Both the position numbers and the translations under genes were made by a program. The notes below the pieces were generated by a model that saw only the letters and a list, made by a program, of their open reading frames with translations, did no database searches and was not told the DNA's origin. Below are positions 50,219-59,066 of a stretch of 64,000 bases of DNA, in pieces. Each line of letters starts with the position of its first letter. Position 1 is the stretch's first letter. Source of the DNA: QALR01 sp900552255 (GTDB lineage Bacteria; Bacillota; Clostridia; Oscillospirales; CAG-272); the NCBI GenBank assembly GCA_048526005.1, contig DBFVEH010000026.1:124001-188000 (forward strand), given 5' to 3'.

Positions 50219-50985
50219 GAAACGATATCCGCGAGCGGCGCCGTCTCAATACCGGCCGCGGCGAACGCGGCGCGCAGATTCTTCACAAAGGCAAGCGCAT
50301 GGACGCCGTCCCCGTGAACGCAGACGGAATCCGCCGCGATGTCAATGTCCGTGCCGTCCACGGCGCGGACTTTTTTCTCTTTTATCATGTGAACGACGCG
50401 CAGGACGGCTTCTCTCTCGTCCGTAATCACGGCGCCCGGCTTTGTCCTTGCGACAAGCGAGCCGTCGGGCTCATAAGCGCGGTCGGCAAAGACCTCGCTC
50501 GCCGCGCGCAGTCCTTTCCTCCCTGCCGCTTCGATCATCGCGGAGCCGGAAAGCGCCAGCAGAATCAGCGATTCATCAACCTCGGCGATGCCCTCGCAGA
50601 TCGCTTCGGCAAGCCTTACGTCTTTCCCCGCCATGTTATAGAGCGCCCCATGCGGTTTGACATGGGAAAGCGCCGCTCCCTGCGCTTTGGCAAACGCCGC
50701 AAGCGCCCCGATTTGATACTGCACATAAGCCTTCGCCTCCTCCGGCGAAGCATTCATATTCCGCCTGCCGAAGCCGAGAAGATCGGGGAAGCCGGGATGT
50801 GCGCCGAGCGCCGCGTCCGCCTGCTTTGCCAGCTTTACGGTTTTCCTCATCGTCACGGGATCGGACGCATGGAAGCCGCAGGCGATATTGGCGGAGGTGA
50901 TAAACGGAAGGATTTCCTCGTCCATCCCGATCGTATAAACGCCGAAGCTCTCTCCGAGATCGCAGTTGAGATCGATTTTTGGCAT
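50215..50985 (-). CDS. pxpA: 5-oxoprolinase subunit A (LamB/YcsF family)
   Basis: 256 residues. With PxpB and PxpC forms the ATP-dependent prokaryotic 5-oxoprolinase that opens 5-oxoproline to glutamate. Family marks: KIDLNCDLGESFG, FITSANIACGFHASDP, ALGAHPGFPD, VKPHGALYN and CVHGDGVHAL. GGGAGG precedes the ATG. In this operon it is separated from pxpBC by the DUF1445 gene. Confidence 0.95.
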   Translation of the reverse strand: MPKIDLNCDLGESFGVYTIGMDEEILPFITSANIACGFHASDPVTMRKTVKLAKQADAALGAHPGFPDLLGFGRRNMNASPEEAKAYVQYQIGALAAFAKAQGAALSHVKPHGALYNMAGKDVRLAEAICEGIAEVDESLILLALSGSAMIEAAGRKGLRAASEVFADRAYEPDGSLVARTKPGAVITDEREAVLRVVHMIKEKKVRAVDGTDIDIAADSVCVHGDGVHALAFVKNLRAAFAAAGIETAPLADIVS

Positions 50986-51013
50986 AAAGCACCTCCCAAA
51001 TTTTCAGGTAAAA

Positions 51014-51808
51014 TCAATTTTTCAGCATACTGTTTCTCACATCCGTGACGAACATATGCCCCGGCGCATGGGTGATGGCAAAGGACGGCTTCGCCGCCAT
51101 GACCGCTGCCTGCGGCGTCACGCCGCAAGGCCAAAACACCGGGATTTCTCCATCCTCCATCGTGACAGGATCGCCGAAATCCGGTTTTGCAAGATCGGTG
51201 ATTCCGATCGCCGCCGGATCGCCCATATGCACGGGCGCTCCGTGTACGCGCGGCATCCCCGCCGTGATCACCGCCGCACGGACGGCGTCCGCGGGCGTCA
51301 TCGGCCGCATGCTGACCACCATATTTCCGTGAAAAACCCCTGCCGGCTCGCACGGAATATTCGTCAGATACATCGGGACGTTGACATTCTCCTCGATATG
51401 CCGCACCGGAATCCCAGCCTCCATGAGCGCCGCCTCAAAGGAAAAGCTGCATCCGATGAGAAAGCTCACAAGATCGTCACGCCAAAAATCCGACACGTCC
51501 GTATATTCCCCGCTAAGGATGCCGTTTTCATAAATCCGGTATTTCGGAAAATCTCGCGCAATATCCGCGTCCCTCGCGGTTACGCGAAGCGAGCGGCTCC
51601 CTGTGTCCGTGACCTCAAGCACCGGACAGGAACGCGGATTGCGCTGTGTGAACAGCAGAAAATCATAGGCGTATTCGCGCGGCAGCATGCAAAGATTCGC
51701 CTGCGCGAAGCCCTCGCACATGCCGGAGGTCTGCCCTGTAATAATTCCCTCCCGAATGAGCCTTCGCACCTGCGCGGGGCTTTGATCGGCATACGGATTT
51801 TTCGTCAT
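51014..51808 (-). CDS. DUF1445 putative hydro-lyase (YcsI family; N-terminal half of D-glutamate cyclase)
   Basis: 264 residues. Homologous to B. subtilis YcsI, also in a pxp operon, and to the N-terminal domain of mitochondrial D-glutamate cyclase (DGLUCY), which turns D-glutamate into 5-oxo-D-proline. Characteristic segments: GQTSGMCEGFAQANLCMLP, FLIGCSFSFEAALMEAGIPVRHIEE, NIPCEPAGVFHGNMVVSMRP, VFWPCGVTPQAAVM and ITHAPGHMFVTD. The companion DGLUCY C-terminal domain is encoded by the separate gene at 53496-54575. Start at 51808 follows GAAGGAG. Confidence 0.88.
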   Translation of the reverse strand: MTKNPYADQSPAQVRRLIREGIITGQTSGMCEGFAQANLCMLPREYAYDFLLFTQRNPRSCPVLEVTDTGSRSLRVTARDADIARDFPKYRIYENGILSGEYTDVSDFWRDDLVSFLIGCSFSFEAALMEAGIPVRHIEENVNVPMYLTNIPCEPAGVFHGNMVVSMRPMTPADAVRAAVITAGMPRVHGAPVHMGDPAAIGITDLAKPDFGDPVTMEDGEIPVFWPCGVTPQAAVMAAKPSFAITHAPGHMFVTDVRNSMLKN

Positions 51809-51829
51809 ACTGTTTTCTCCTTCCATCGT

Positions 51830-52771
51830 TCACCGGAATCGGATTCCGGCGAGCCTTTTTTGTTCTTCACACGCGGCTCTCTGCGCCGCTTCAAGCGTGC
51901 AGCGGACAAACCGGACGCGGTCGCCCGGCTTCGCCTGCGCGAGAAGCGGAATATCGGCTGTGATGACCGTCGCAAGCTTCGCATATCCGCCCACCGTCTG
52001 CCGGTCGGCGAGCAAAATGATCGGCTTCCCGTTCGGCGGAATCTGAACGCTTCCCATCGCGATGCCGCCCGAAACGATATCCACGCCGCTTTTGGAAGCA
52101 AGCGGCGTGCCGTCGAGCCGCATTCCCATGCGGTCGGACGCCGGCGTCACGATATATTCCTCCGAAAAAAAGGCGGAAAGCGCCTCCTCCGGAAAGCGGT
52201 CGTCCTCGGGGCCCGGAACCGCGCGCACGGAAAGACTTCCGTTTTCAAAATACGGCGCATACGGAAGATGGCGGCGCGCGATTTCCTCCTCGGAAAGAGG
52301 CAGGACCGGAAAAACCGGCAGAACATCGCCAGCCATAAGCTTCCGTCCCTCAAAGCCGCCGACACGCGCTTTGAGATTCGTGCTGCGGCTGCCCATCACA
52401 AGCGGCACGTCGATACCGCCTCGTACCGCCATATACGCCCGACATCCGGAGGCCGCGAAGCCCATTGCAATTTCATCGCCCGGAAAAACGGCGATCGCCT
52501 GCATCATCGGCACCGCAGCGCCATTGATTTTCGGGGAAAAATCCCCGCCCGCAAAGGCGATCACTGTGCGGTCAAGCACGCGCGCGGTGATTCCCATGAG
52601 CGTCATTTCAAGCACGGCGTCGTTTTTATCGTTCCCGACAAGCAGATTCGCCGTCACGGCGGCGCGCGCGTCCATCGCGCCGGACGGAGAAAAGCCGTCT
52701 TTCATATAACCATGCCGGCCGAGATCCTGCACCGTTGTAAGCGGCCCCGGAGAAAGAATCTGTATACTCAT
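51830..52771 (-). CDS. pxpC: 5-oxoprolinase subunit C
   Basis: 313 residues of the AHS2/KipA family. Contains TTVQDLGRHGYMKDGFSPSGAMD at the N-terminus and GVDIVSGGIAMGSVQIPPNGKPIILLADRQTVGGYAKLATVITAD, family hallmarks. Its ATG overlaps the pxpB stop by ATGA, so the two are translationally coupled; they act as a complex. Confidence 0.95.
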   Translation of the reverse strand: MSIQILSPGPLTTVQDLGRHGYMKDGFSPSGAMDARAAVTANLLVGNDKNDAVLEMTLMGITARVLDRTVIAFAGGDFSPKINGAAVPMMQAIAVFPGDEIAMGFAASGCRAYMAVRGGIDVPLVMGSRSTNLKARVGGFEGRKLMAGDVLPVFPVLPLSEEEIARRHLPYAPYFENGSLSVRAVPGPEDDRFPEEALSAFFSEEYIVTPASDRMGMRLDGTPLASKSGVDIVSGGIAMGSVQIPPNGKPIILLADRQTVGGYAKLATVITADIPLLAQAKPGDRVRFVRCTLEAAQRAACEEQKRLAGIRFR

Positions 52772-53499
52772 ATCGATTCCTCCGTGACCTGATGGATGTA
52801 GGTGCCCGCCGCCACGGCCGCCGCGAGCTCATCATAGCGTGCTCTGTCGATCGGCACAAACCGGATAGAATCGCCGGCGGCATACAGCACCGGCGGCGTG
52901 CGGGCGGGATCATACGGCAAAATCGGCGTCCTGCCGATGAGCCGCCAGCCGCCGGGCGATTCCATCGGATAAATTCCGGTCTGAGAAGCGCCGATCCCGA
53001 CCGAGCCCCGCGGAATCCGCTCTCTCGGACTGTCGAGCCGCGGCGCCGCGATCGATTCGTCGAGCCCGCCAAGATACGGGAAGCCGGGCAGAAAGCCGAG
53101 CATATAAATCCGATAATCGGGCGCGCTGTGCCGTCTTATGACTTCCTCTGCGGAAAGGCCGGCAAGAGAGGCCACATCCGCAAGGTCGGGCCCGAACTCC
53201 CCGCCGTAGCAGACGGGGATCCGGTGAACTCTCCGCGCGGACACCGTCGTCCCGTCCGCGCGGGACATCGCTTTTTCAATCCTCCGGCATAATTTCGGAT
53301 AAGAAACCGCCGCGGAATCATAGCAGACCGTAAGCGAGCAAAACGCCGGAATAAGCTCCGTGATCCCCGTCACATTCCCTGCGCTAAGCGCATCGGCAAG
53401 CGCACGGACACGCTCTCCCGTGCGTTCCGATATCGTATCGCCGAGCATTACGGCAAGCGCGGCGTCGCCGCAGGGCAGAATCCGATAGTCTTCCATCAT
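52768..53499 (-). CDS. pxpB: 5-oxoprolinase subunit B
   Basis: 243 residues of the AHS1/KipI family. ILPCGDAALAVMLGD at the start, HRIPVCYGGEFGPDL and GFLPGFPYLGGLDESIAAPRLDSPRERIPRGSVGIGASQTGIYPMESPGGWRLIGRTP are typical. Overlaps the upstream DUF4392 gene by ATGA. In Bacillus a homologue also inhibits KinA (KipI), but the operon context here favours 5-oxoproline metabolism. Confidence 0.95.
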   Translation of the reverse strand: MMEDYRILPCGDAALAVMLGDTISERTGERVRALADALSAGNVTGITELIPAFCSLTVCYDSAAVSYPKLCRRIEKAMSRADGTTVSARRVHRIPVCYGGEFGPDLADVASLAGLSAEEVIRRHSAPDYRIYMLGFLPGFPYLGGLDESIAAPRLDSPRERIPRGSVGIGASQTGIYPMESPGGWRLIGRTPILPYDPARTPPVLYAAGDSIRFVPIDRARYDELAAAVAAGTYIHQVTEESI

Positions 53500-54575
53500 C
53501 TATGTTCCTTTTCGTCAAAATAGCCTTTTTCAAGAGTCTTTTCAAACCACTTTGCGCAGGTTTTTTCCAGCTTCATGGAATACTTTACACATTCCCGCAT
53601 CGAGGTGACAATCGAGCAGTTCAAGGTCTCTCCGATGCCGTCGATCGCCGGAATCGTCCAGCCGTACATGTCGATCATACCGCAGTCGGCGGCTCTTTCC
53701 ATCGCCTGCGCCTGTAAGGATGCGTCATGAAAAATATCGATATCGCCGCCGAGATAGGCGAGCATGGCAGAAAGCCCGTAACAGCCCCAGTCGGACGTCG
53801 TGGCGGTGATGATATTGTCCGCCTTGGTGCGCACGGCAAGCCCGCCGCCGCATTCGCACGCGCACTCCCCTGCCGCCGCATACGGGATGTATCGGCGGAG
53901 CTGCTCCGAAATGGTCCCCATCCCCATCTCGTTCCCGAGGTCTCCGATGGAAAGATTCAGCACGCCCGCCATAATGAGCTTCTCAAACAAAACGTCCATT
54001 TTCGCTTCCAGCGGCGTGATGTCAAGCCCCACTGCATTGTGATATGCGCCCCTTTCATTGGCGCCCGGCGCCTCGACCGTAATCACCGCCTTCGGCATGC
54101 AGGATCTCATAAGACTCTCCGACTCTTCATCGGCCTTCAGGCGGTCTTTGGTAAAGGCATGATAAGCGAGAGACGCCGGCATATCCCCCATCTTCTCGAC
54201 GGAATCGAAATAGTGCAGTCCGATAAGCCTCGCCAGTCCCTCGACGGCGGGGATATTCTCCTCCTGACAGATGATGACGGGTCTTACCGCAAACGCCTTG
54301 ACAAGAGAGCGCGCCAGCAGCATCGATCCGATGATGCCGTCCGTCTCCGCCGAGCCGAACGGACGGAGCACAAAGCCCGTGATGATATACACATAATCCC
54401 CCGCTTGAAGCGCCGCGTTCAGCTTTTTCGCAGCGTTGGCCGTGAGCGGCTCCCCCGTATAGCGTCGGGAGGCTTCATACAAGATCTTGCAGACGCCGTA
54501 GCCCCTTGGATCGAGGTTCATGAGGTCGTCGAGGCTCTGTCCGAGATTCCTGATCGTAAGTTCTTTTTGTGTCAT
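53496..54575 (-). CDS. DUF4392 (GLUCM_C) protein, C-terminal half of D-glutamate cyclase
   Basis: 359 residues. Belongs to the DUF4392 family, the C-terminal domain of DGLUCY. Visible: YVYIITGFVLRPFGSAETDGIIGS near residue 57, VITVEAPGANERGAYHNAVGLDIT mid-protein, and IGDLGNEMGMG later, rich in acidic residues that may bind a metal. The split from DUF1445 across pxpBC suggests the two proteins form one enzyme. Ribosome site GGGAGAAAG. Lies 57 bases after the D-amino-acid transaminase gene. Confidence 0.85.
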   Translation of the reverse strand: MTQKELTIRNLGQSLDDLMNLDPRGYGVCKILYEASRRYTGEPLTANAAKKLNAALQAGDYVYIITGFVLRPFGSAETDGIIGSMLLARSLVKAFAVRPVIICQEENIPAVEGLARLIGLHYFDSVEKMGDMPASLAYHAFTKDRLKADEESESLMRSCMPKAVITVEAPGANERGAYHNAVGLDITPLEAKMDVLFEKLIMAGVLNLSIGDLGNEMGMGTISEQLRRYIPYAAAGECACECGGGLAVRTKADNIITATTSDWGCYGLSAMLAYLGGDIDIFHDASLQAQAMERAADCGMIDMYGWTIPAIDGIGETLNCSIVTSMRECVKYSMKLEKTCAKWFEKTLEKGYFDEKEHR

Positions 54576-54632
54576 GTTCTTTCTCCCTGCCGCACCCGCA
54601 GCCGATTCTTTTTCATTCTGTTTTGCCGAGGG

Positions 54633-55475
54633 TCACGGAGCGGTCGCCGTCAAGAAGTCCTCGACCAGCGCATCCTGAAGCGTTTTGAGAAGCGCCGGCG
54701 CCTTGCCGCCGACCGGCTTTCCGTCAATCGTTTCCGCCGCAAGGCAGAACGACCCGGAGCTTGAAACGATAATCTCGTCCGCCTCCATCATTTCGGATAC
54801 GGTAAACGGCGTTTCCTCGACCGGAATCCCAAACCGATTGCACATTTTGATAAGATGTGCGCGGGCGATGCCGGGCAGGATATACTCATCCGTCGGCGCA
54901 GTCCTGAATACGCCGTCTTTCAGAATCGAAACATTGCTGTGCGCGCATTCCGTCACGCGCGCGCCGCGGTGGAGCACCGCCTCGTCGCAGCCGGCCTTAT
55001 CCGTCTCCTTCGCATACAAGACGCTCGGAATCAGGTTGAGCGTTTTGACGTTGCAATAGAGAAAGCGTTTGTCCTCAAGCGTAATCAGCTTGATTTTCTG
55101 ATAGGTGTCCTTGACCGCGAGCGGCTTCAGCATAATCCAAATATTGGCCGGCGTGCCGTCGTCATAGACGTGATTGCGGATGCCGGTGCCGCGCGTCGCC
55201 TGTATGTAAACGAACTGCGAGCCGTCGTCCACCTTTTTCACCATCTCGCAAAGGATCTCTTTCATTTCATCCTTGGTATGGGGGATGTTGATATCGAGTA
55301 ATTTTGCGCTGTTATAGAATCGGTCGATGTGCTCATCCAGCGCATAAATGATATGGTTTCTGCTGTAAGTGGCGTCATAGATGCCATCTCCGAAATAGCA
55401 GACGCGGTCGAGCATCGGGACGCTCATCTTTTCCAGCTCGTCATAAGCTCCATTGTAGTATCCGAGATTTTTCAT
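54633..55475 (-). CDS. dat: D-amino-acid transaminase (class IV aminotransferase)
   Basis: 280 residues, the length of Bacillus Dat. Transfers the amino group between D-alanine and 2-oxoglutarate to give D-glutamate. Fold-type IV PLP features: DRVCYFGDGIYDATYS, the PLP Lys in YCNVKTLNLIPSVLYAKE, the phosphate-binding RVTECAHSNVSI, and SSSGSFCLAAETIDGKPV. Branched-chain aminotransferase or aminodeoxychorismate lyase are less likely because of the EHIDRFYNSA and KTLNLI matches to Dat and the D-amino-acid context. Start at 55475 follows GGGAGGAG. First gene of the operon. Confidence 0.87.
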   Translation of the reverse strand: MKNLGYYNGAYDELEKMSVPMLDRVCYFGDGIYDATYSRNHIIYALDEHIDRFYNSAKLLDINIPHTKDEMKEILCEMVKKVDDGSQFVYIQATRGTGIRNHVYDDGTPANIWIMLKPLAVKDTYQKIKLITLEDKRFLYCNVKTLNLIPSVLYAKETDKAGCDEAVLHRGARVTECAHSNVSILKDGVFRTAPTDEYILPGIARAHLIKMCNRFGIPVEETPFTVSEMMEADEIIVSSSGSFCLAAETIDGKPVGGKAPALLKTLQDALVEDFLTATAP

Positions 55476-55511
55476 AGGCTCCTCCCAAAAATAATATGCT
55501 GAAAATAAAAA

Positions 55512-55563
55512 CTCGGACAAAGGGGCGCGGGACATCTTCCCCGCGGAACGCCATTGTCCGAGG
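55512..55563 (-). terminator. leader terminator between the dat promoter and dat (possible attenuator)
   Basis: Minus strand: CTCGGACAA ... TTGTCCGAG perfect 9-bp stem with an inner GCGGG/CCCGC stem, followed by TTTTTATTTT. It lies after the dat promoter but before the start codon. It may also end transcripts from the trp operon. A smaller ATCGAA..TTCGAT hairpin sits just 5' of it. Confidence 0.7.
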
Positions 55564-55576
55564 TATCGAAACCGTA

Positions 55577-55628
55577 TTGAGATTCGATTTTTTATAAAAC
55601 TATGAATTAGTATATAACCGAATCTCAA
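55577..55628. promoter_or_regulatory. inverted repeat bracketing the dat -10 and start site
   Basis: TTGAGATTCG at 55577-55586 and CGAATCTCAA at 55619-55628, perfect 10-base arms 32 bases apart, enclosing the -10 region. A two-site operator is plausible. Confidence 0.5.
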
Positions 55629-55637
55629 AAATGTCAA
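55609..55637 (-). promoter_or_regulatory. sigma-A promoter of the dat-pxp-alr operon
   Basis: TTGACA-17-TATACT on the minus strand, predicted start about 55602, leader about 125 bases. Confidence 0.8.
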
Positions 55638-55669
55638 GCTTGTAAGAAGAATTTCTGTGAATTTCAGTC

Positions 55670-56458
55670 TTATTTTTCCCGCTCCGCTTCCCTTACGGCC
55701 GCTTTCATTTCCGATACGAAAGCGCGGATATGCGGCGCGGCCTCCGTGCCGTATTTTTCGATGAGCTTCATAATGGCGGAGCCGACGATAACGCCGTCCG
55801 CATGTGCCGCCATCTCGCGCGCCTGCGCCGGAGCCGAGATGCCGAAGCCCACCGCCGCCGGGATTTTCTTTGCGGCATGCACAAGCCCCGTCATTTCGGA
55901 AATATCCGTCGTGATATGCTCGCGCGTGCCCGTCACACCGAGCGAGGAGACGCAGTATACAAAGCCCTCCGCATCACGCGAAATCATGGAGATCCTCTCG
56001 TGCGAGGTCGGCGCGATAAGCGAGATGAAATCGAGGCCATACCGGCGGAATACCGGCGCAAACTCCTCTTTTTCCTCATAGGGAACGTCCGGCAGAATCA
56101 CGCCGTCCATCCCGATCTCCGCCGCCGCACGGGCAAAGCGTTCCGTACCGTAAGAAAACACGACGTTCGCATAGGTCATAAAAAGAAGCGGGATTTTCAC
56201 GGTCTTCCGAATCTCGCGCACCGCCTCGAATACCTTGTCCGTCGTCGTGCCCGCTGCAAGCGAGCGCATATTGGCGGCCTCGATCACCGGTCCCTCCGCC
56301 GTCGGATCGGAAAACGGGATGCCGAGCTCGATGATGTCCGCCCCCGCCTCGGCCGCCGCCGTCACGAAGGATACGGTCGATGCGATATCCGGATCGCCGC
56401 AGGTGATAAAGGCGATGAACGCCTTGCCCCCCTCAAATGCTTCCGCAATTTTACTCAT
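55670..56458 (-). CDS. trpA: tryptophan synthase alpha subunit
   Basis: 262 residues. Cleaves indole-3-glycerol phosphate. ELGIPFSDPTAEGPVIEAANMRSL contains the catalytic Asp; YCVSSLGVTGTREHI and GFGISAPAQAREMAAHADGVIVGSAIMK bind phosphate. Catalytic Glu is in ELGIPFSDP. Overlaps the trpB end by 8 bases. Last trp gene. Confidence 0.96.
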   Translation of the reverse strand: MSKIAEAFEGGKAFIAFITCGDPDIASTVSFVTAAAEAGADIIELGIPFSDPTAEGPVIEAANMRSLAAGTTTDKVFEAVREIRKTVKIPLLFMTYANVVFSYGTERFARAAAEIGMDGVILPDVPYEEKEEFAPVFRRYGLDFISLIAPTSHERISMISRDAEGFVYCVSSLGVTGTREHITTDISEMTGLVHAAKKIPAAVGFGISAPAQAREMAAHADGVIVGSAIMKLIEKYGTEAAPHIRAFVSEMKAAVREAEREK

Positions 56459-57635
56459 GGATATCCTCCCCTCTGTACCGCGCGATCGCCGCGCAGTCCT
56501 TGTCGCCGCGTCCCGAAAGATTGACGATGATGATTTTATCCCCGCTCATCTCCGGCGCGAGCTTCATCGCATAGGCGACGGCATGCGCGCTTTCGATCGC
56601 CGGAATGATGCCCTCCGTCCGGCTGAGATATTCAAATGCGTTCACCGCCTCGTCGTCCGTGACGGCGACATATTCCGCGCGCCCGGTATCGTGCAGATTC
56701 GCGTGCTCCGGTCCCACGCCCGGATAATCCAGTCCCGCCGAAATCGAATATACCGGCGCGATCTGCCCGTATTCATCCTGACAGAAATACGATTTCATGC
56801 CGTGGAAGATGCCGAGCCGCCCCGTTGCAATCGTCGCCGCCGTCTCCGCGGTACCGATTCCCCGCCCGGCCGCCTCGCAGCCGATGAGGCGCACCTCCTT
56901 GTCTCCGATGAAATTGTAAAACGCGCCCATCGCATTGGATCCGCCGCCGACACAGGCGATCACGGCGTCGGGAAGCCGCCCCTCCTTTTCGAGGCACTGC
57001 TCCCGCATCTCCTTTGAAATCACCGCTTGAAAATCGCGCACGATCGTCGGGAACGGATGCGGTCCCATCACGGAGCCGAGCACATAGTGCGTATCGGAGA
57101 TGCGGTTCGTCCACTCGCGCATCGTTTCATTGACCGCGTCCTTGAGCGTCGCCGTCCCGGACGTGACCGCATGCACCTTCGCCCCCAGCAGCCGCATCTT
57201 ATAGACGTTGAGCGCCTGTCTTTCGGTATCCGTTTTCCCCATGAAAATCTCGCATTCCATGCCCATCAGCGCCGCCGCGGTCGCCGTCGCAACGCCGTGC
57301 TGTCCGGCGCCGGTCTCCGCGATCACGCGCGTTTTTCCCATCTTCTTGGCAAGGAGCACCTGCCCCAGCACATTGTTGATCTTGTGCGCGCCGGTATGAT
57401 TGAGGTCCTCTCTTTTGAGATAAATCTTCGCGCCCCCGAGGTTTTTCGTCATCTTCTCCGCATAATAAAGCAGCGAAGGACGCCCCGCGTAGTCCTTTAA
57501 AAGCGAATCCAGCTCCGCGCAGAACGCCGGATCGTTTTGATAGCGGTTATATGCCTCCTCCAGCTCCAATACGGCGTTCATCAGAGTTTCCGGTATATAC
57601 TGTCCGCCGTGTATGCCAAATCTCCCTCTTGACAT
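56451..57635 (-). CDS. trpB: tryptophan synthase beta subunit
   Basis: 394 residues. Joins indole and serine using PLP. PLP Lys in LNHTGAHKINNVLGQ, ETGAGQHGVATATAA, and the phosphate cradle CVGGGSNAMG are intact. TrpB1 type. Start at 57635 (MSRGRFGIHGGQYIPE) follows GGGGTGAC; 28 bases downstream of trpF. Confidence 0.97.
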   Translation of the reverse strand: MSRGRFGIHGGQYIPETLMNAVLELEEAYNRYQNDPAFCAELDSLLKDYAGRPSLLYYAEKMTKNLGGAKIYLKREDLNHTGAHKINNVLGQVLLAKKMGKTRVIAETGAGQHGVATATAAALMGMECEIFMGKTDTERQALNVYKMRLLGAKVHAVTSGTATLKDAVNETMREWTNRISDTHYVLGSVMGPHPFPTIVRDFQAVISKEMREQCLEKEGRLPDAVIACVGGGSNAMGAFYNFIGDKEVRLIGCEAAGRGIGTAETAATIATGRLGIFHGMKSYFCQDEYGQIAPVYSISAGLDYPGVGPEHANLHDTGRAEYVAVTDDEAVNAFEYLSRTEGIIPAIESAHAVAYAMKLAPEMSGDKIIIVNLSGRGDKDCAAIARYRGEDIHE

Positions 57636-57663
57636 TGTGTCACCCCATTCCTTTCCGCCGGAC

Positions 57664-58269
57664 CTATGTGCCGGCACGTCTTGCGGCGGCCACCGCCGCC
57701 ATGATTTTCTCCCGATCCTTTTTCCCGTCCGTCTCGACGCCGGAGCTTATATCCACGGCATACGGGCGGTATCTGCGGGCGAGCGCTTCGATACCATCCG
57801 GCGAAAGTCCGCCGGCAAGAATCCACTCGCGCCGGATATCCGATACAAGCGCATGCTCGAAACTTTTTCCGCCGCCGCGGCCGCTGTCGAGCAAAATTCT
57901 GTCGGCATCGCTTTTTTTTGCTTTTTCAATGTCCGATGCCGAACCAATAATAAACGCTTTCCATATTTCAAGCCCCGGACAGAGCCGCCGCAGGCGGCCG
58001 ATATCCTCCTGCGTCTCGTTTCCGTGCAGCTGCGCGACGGAGATAACGCCTTTCCGGTATAAGCCGCAGATGAAATCCGGCTCCGCGTCCACAAAGACGC
58101 CGACGCTGATAATTTCCGGTTTTATAAGTCCACGCAGCCGCTCCGCCGTCTCGGCCGTGACGTTCCGCCGGCTCCTCTCCCAAAAGACAAAGCCGATATA
58201 ATCCGGCACGGCGAGATTGACCGCCTCCGCGTCGCAGGCGCGCGCGAGCCCGCATATCTTGATTTTCAT
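57664..58269 (-). CDS. trpF: phosphoribosylanthranilate isomerase
   Basis: 201 residues. KIKICGLARACDAEAVN with the catalytic Cys, GVFVDAEPDFI, QLHGNETQ, LLDSGRGGGKSFEH with the catalytic Asp, and ILAGGLSPDGIEAL are all present. The start overlaps the trpC stop by ATGA. Confidence 0.96.
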   Translation of the reverse strand: MKIKICGLARACDAEAVNLAVPDYIGFVFWERSRRNVTAETAERLRGLIKPEIISVGVFVDAEPDFICGLYRKGVISVAQLHGNETQEDIGRLRRLCPGLEIWKAFIIGSASDIEKAKKSDADRILLDSGRGGGKSFEHALVSDIRREWILAGGLSPDGIEALARRYRPYAVDISSGVETDGKKDREKIMAAVAAARRAGT

Positions 58270-59066
58270 GTGCCGGCACCGCCGTTCCCGCATGCCGCGC
58301 GAAGCCCGCCCACCGCGCGCGCCCTGTCTTTTGCCCGCATCAGAAATTCGCCGACAAGCAGCGCGTCGGCGCCGGCCGCCGCAAGACGCGCCGCATCCTC
58401 CAAGGAGGATACGCCCGATTCCGTGACAAACAGCACGTCCCGTGGGATTCTTTCCCGAAGCCGTCCGGCGCTCTCCAAATCCACGCTGAAATCCGCGAGA
58501 TTCCGGTTGTTCACCCCGATGATACGGGCGCCCGCGCAGACGGCGGAATCGATCTCCTGCGCGCAATGCGTTTCGACAAGCGCGCTCATGCCGAGAGCAT
58601 CGCAGATACCGATATACCTTGCAATCGTCTGCGTATCAAGCAGCGCACAGATGAGAAGAACGGCGTCCGCGCCGAGCAGCCGCGCCTCGTAAAGCTGATA
58701 TTCGTCCACCGTGAAGTCCTTGCGGAGCATCGGCAGCTCCGTTTTCGCGCGGATATCCCGAAAGATACCGTCCGATCCGAGAAAGCGCGTGGGTTCCGTC
58801 AGAACGGAAAGACAGTCCGCGCCGCCCGCCTCATAATCGCGGGCGATTTCGGCGTACGGGAAATCCTGTGAGATGATCCCTTTGGACGGCGACGCCTTTT
58901 TCACCTCGCAGATAAGCGATATCCCGGGACGGGAGAGTACTTTCTCGAACCGAAAATCCCCCGGCAGGCGCTCCGCCTGTTCCTTGATTTGCTCCAATGA
59001 AAATATTTTTTTGCTTTCTGCGACCCGTTTTTCCGCCGCCGCCGCAAGCGTCTCCAAAATATTCAT
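58266..59066 (-). CDS. trpC: indole-3-glycerol phosphate synthase
   Basis: 266 residues. ICEVKKASPSKGII with the catalytic Lys, LSVLTEPTRFLGS, LRKDFTVDEYQLYEAR, IIGVNNRNLADFSVD and VTESGVSS are standard. Overlaps trpD by ATGA. Confidence 0.97.
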   Translation of the reverse strand: MNILETLAAAAEKRVAESKKIFSLEQIKEQAERLPGDFRFEKVLSRPGISLICEVKKASPSKGIISQDFPYAEIARDYEAGGADCLSVLTEPTRFLGSDGIFRDIRAKTELPMLRKDFTVDEYQLYEARLLGADAVLLICALLDTQTIARYIGICDALGMSALVETHCAQEIDSAVCAGARIIGVNNRNLADFSVDLESAGRLRERIPRDVLFVTESGVSSLEDAARLAAAGADALLVGEFLMRAKDRARAVGGLRAACGNGGAGT

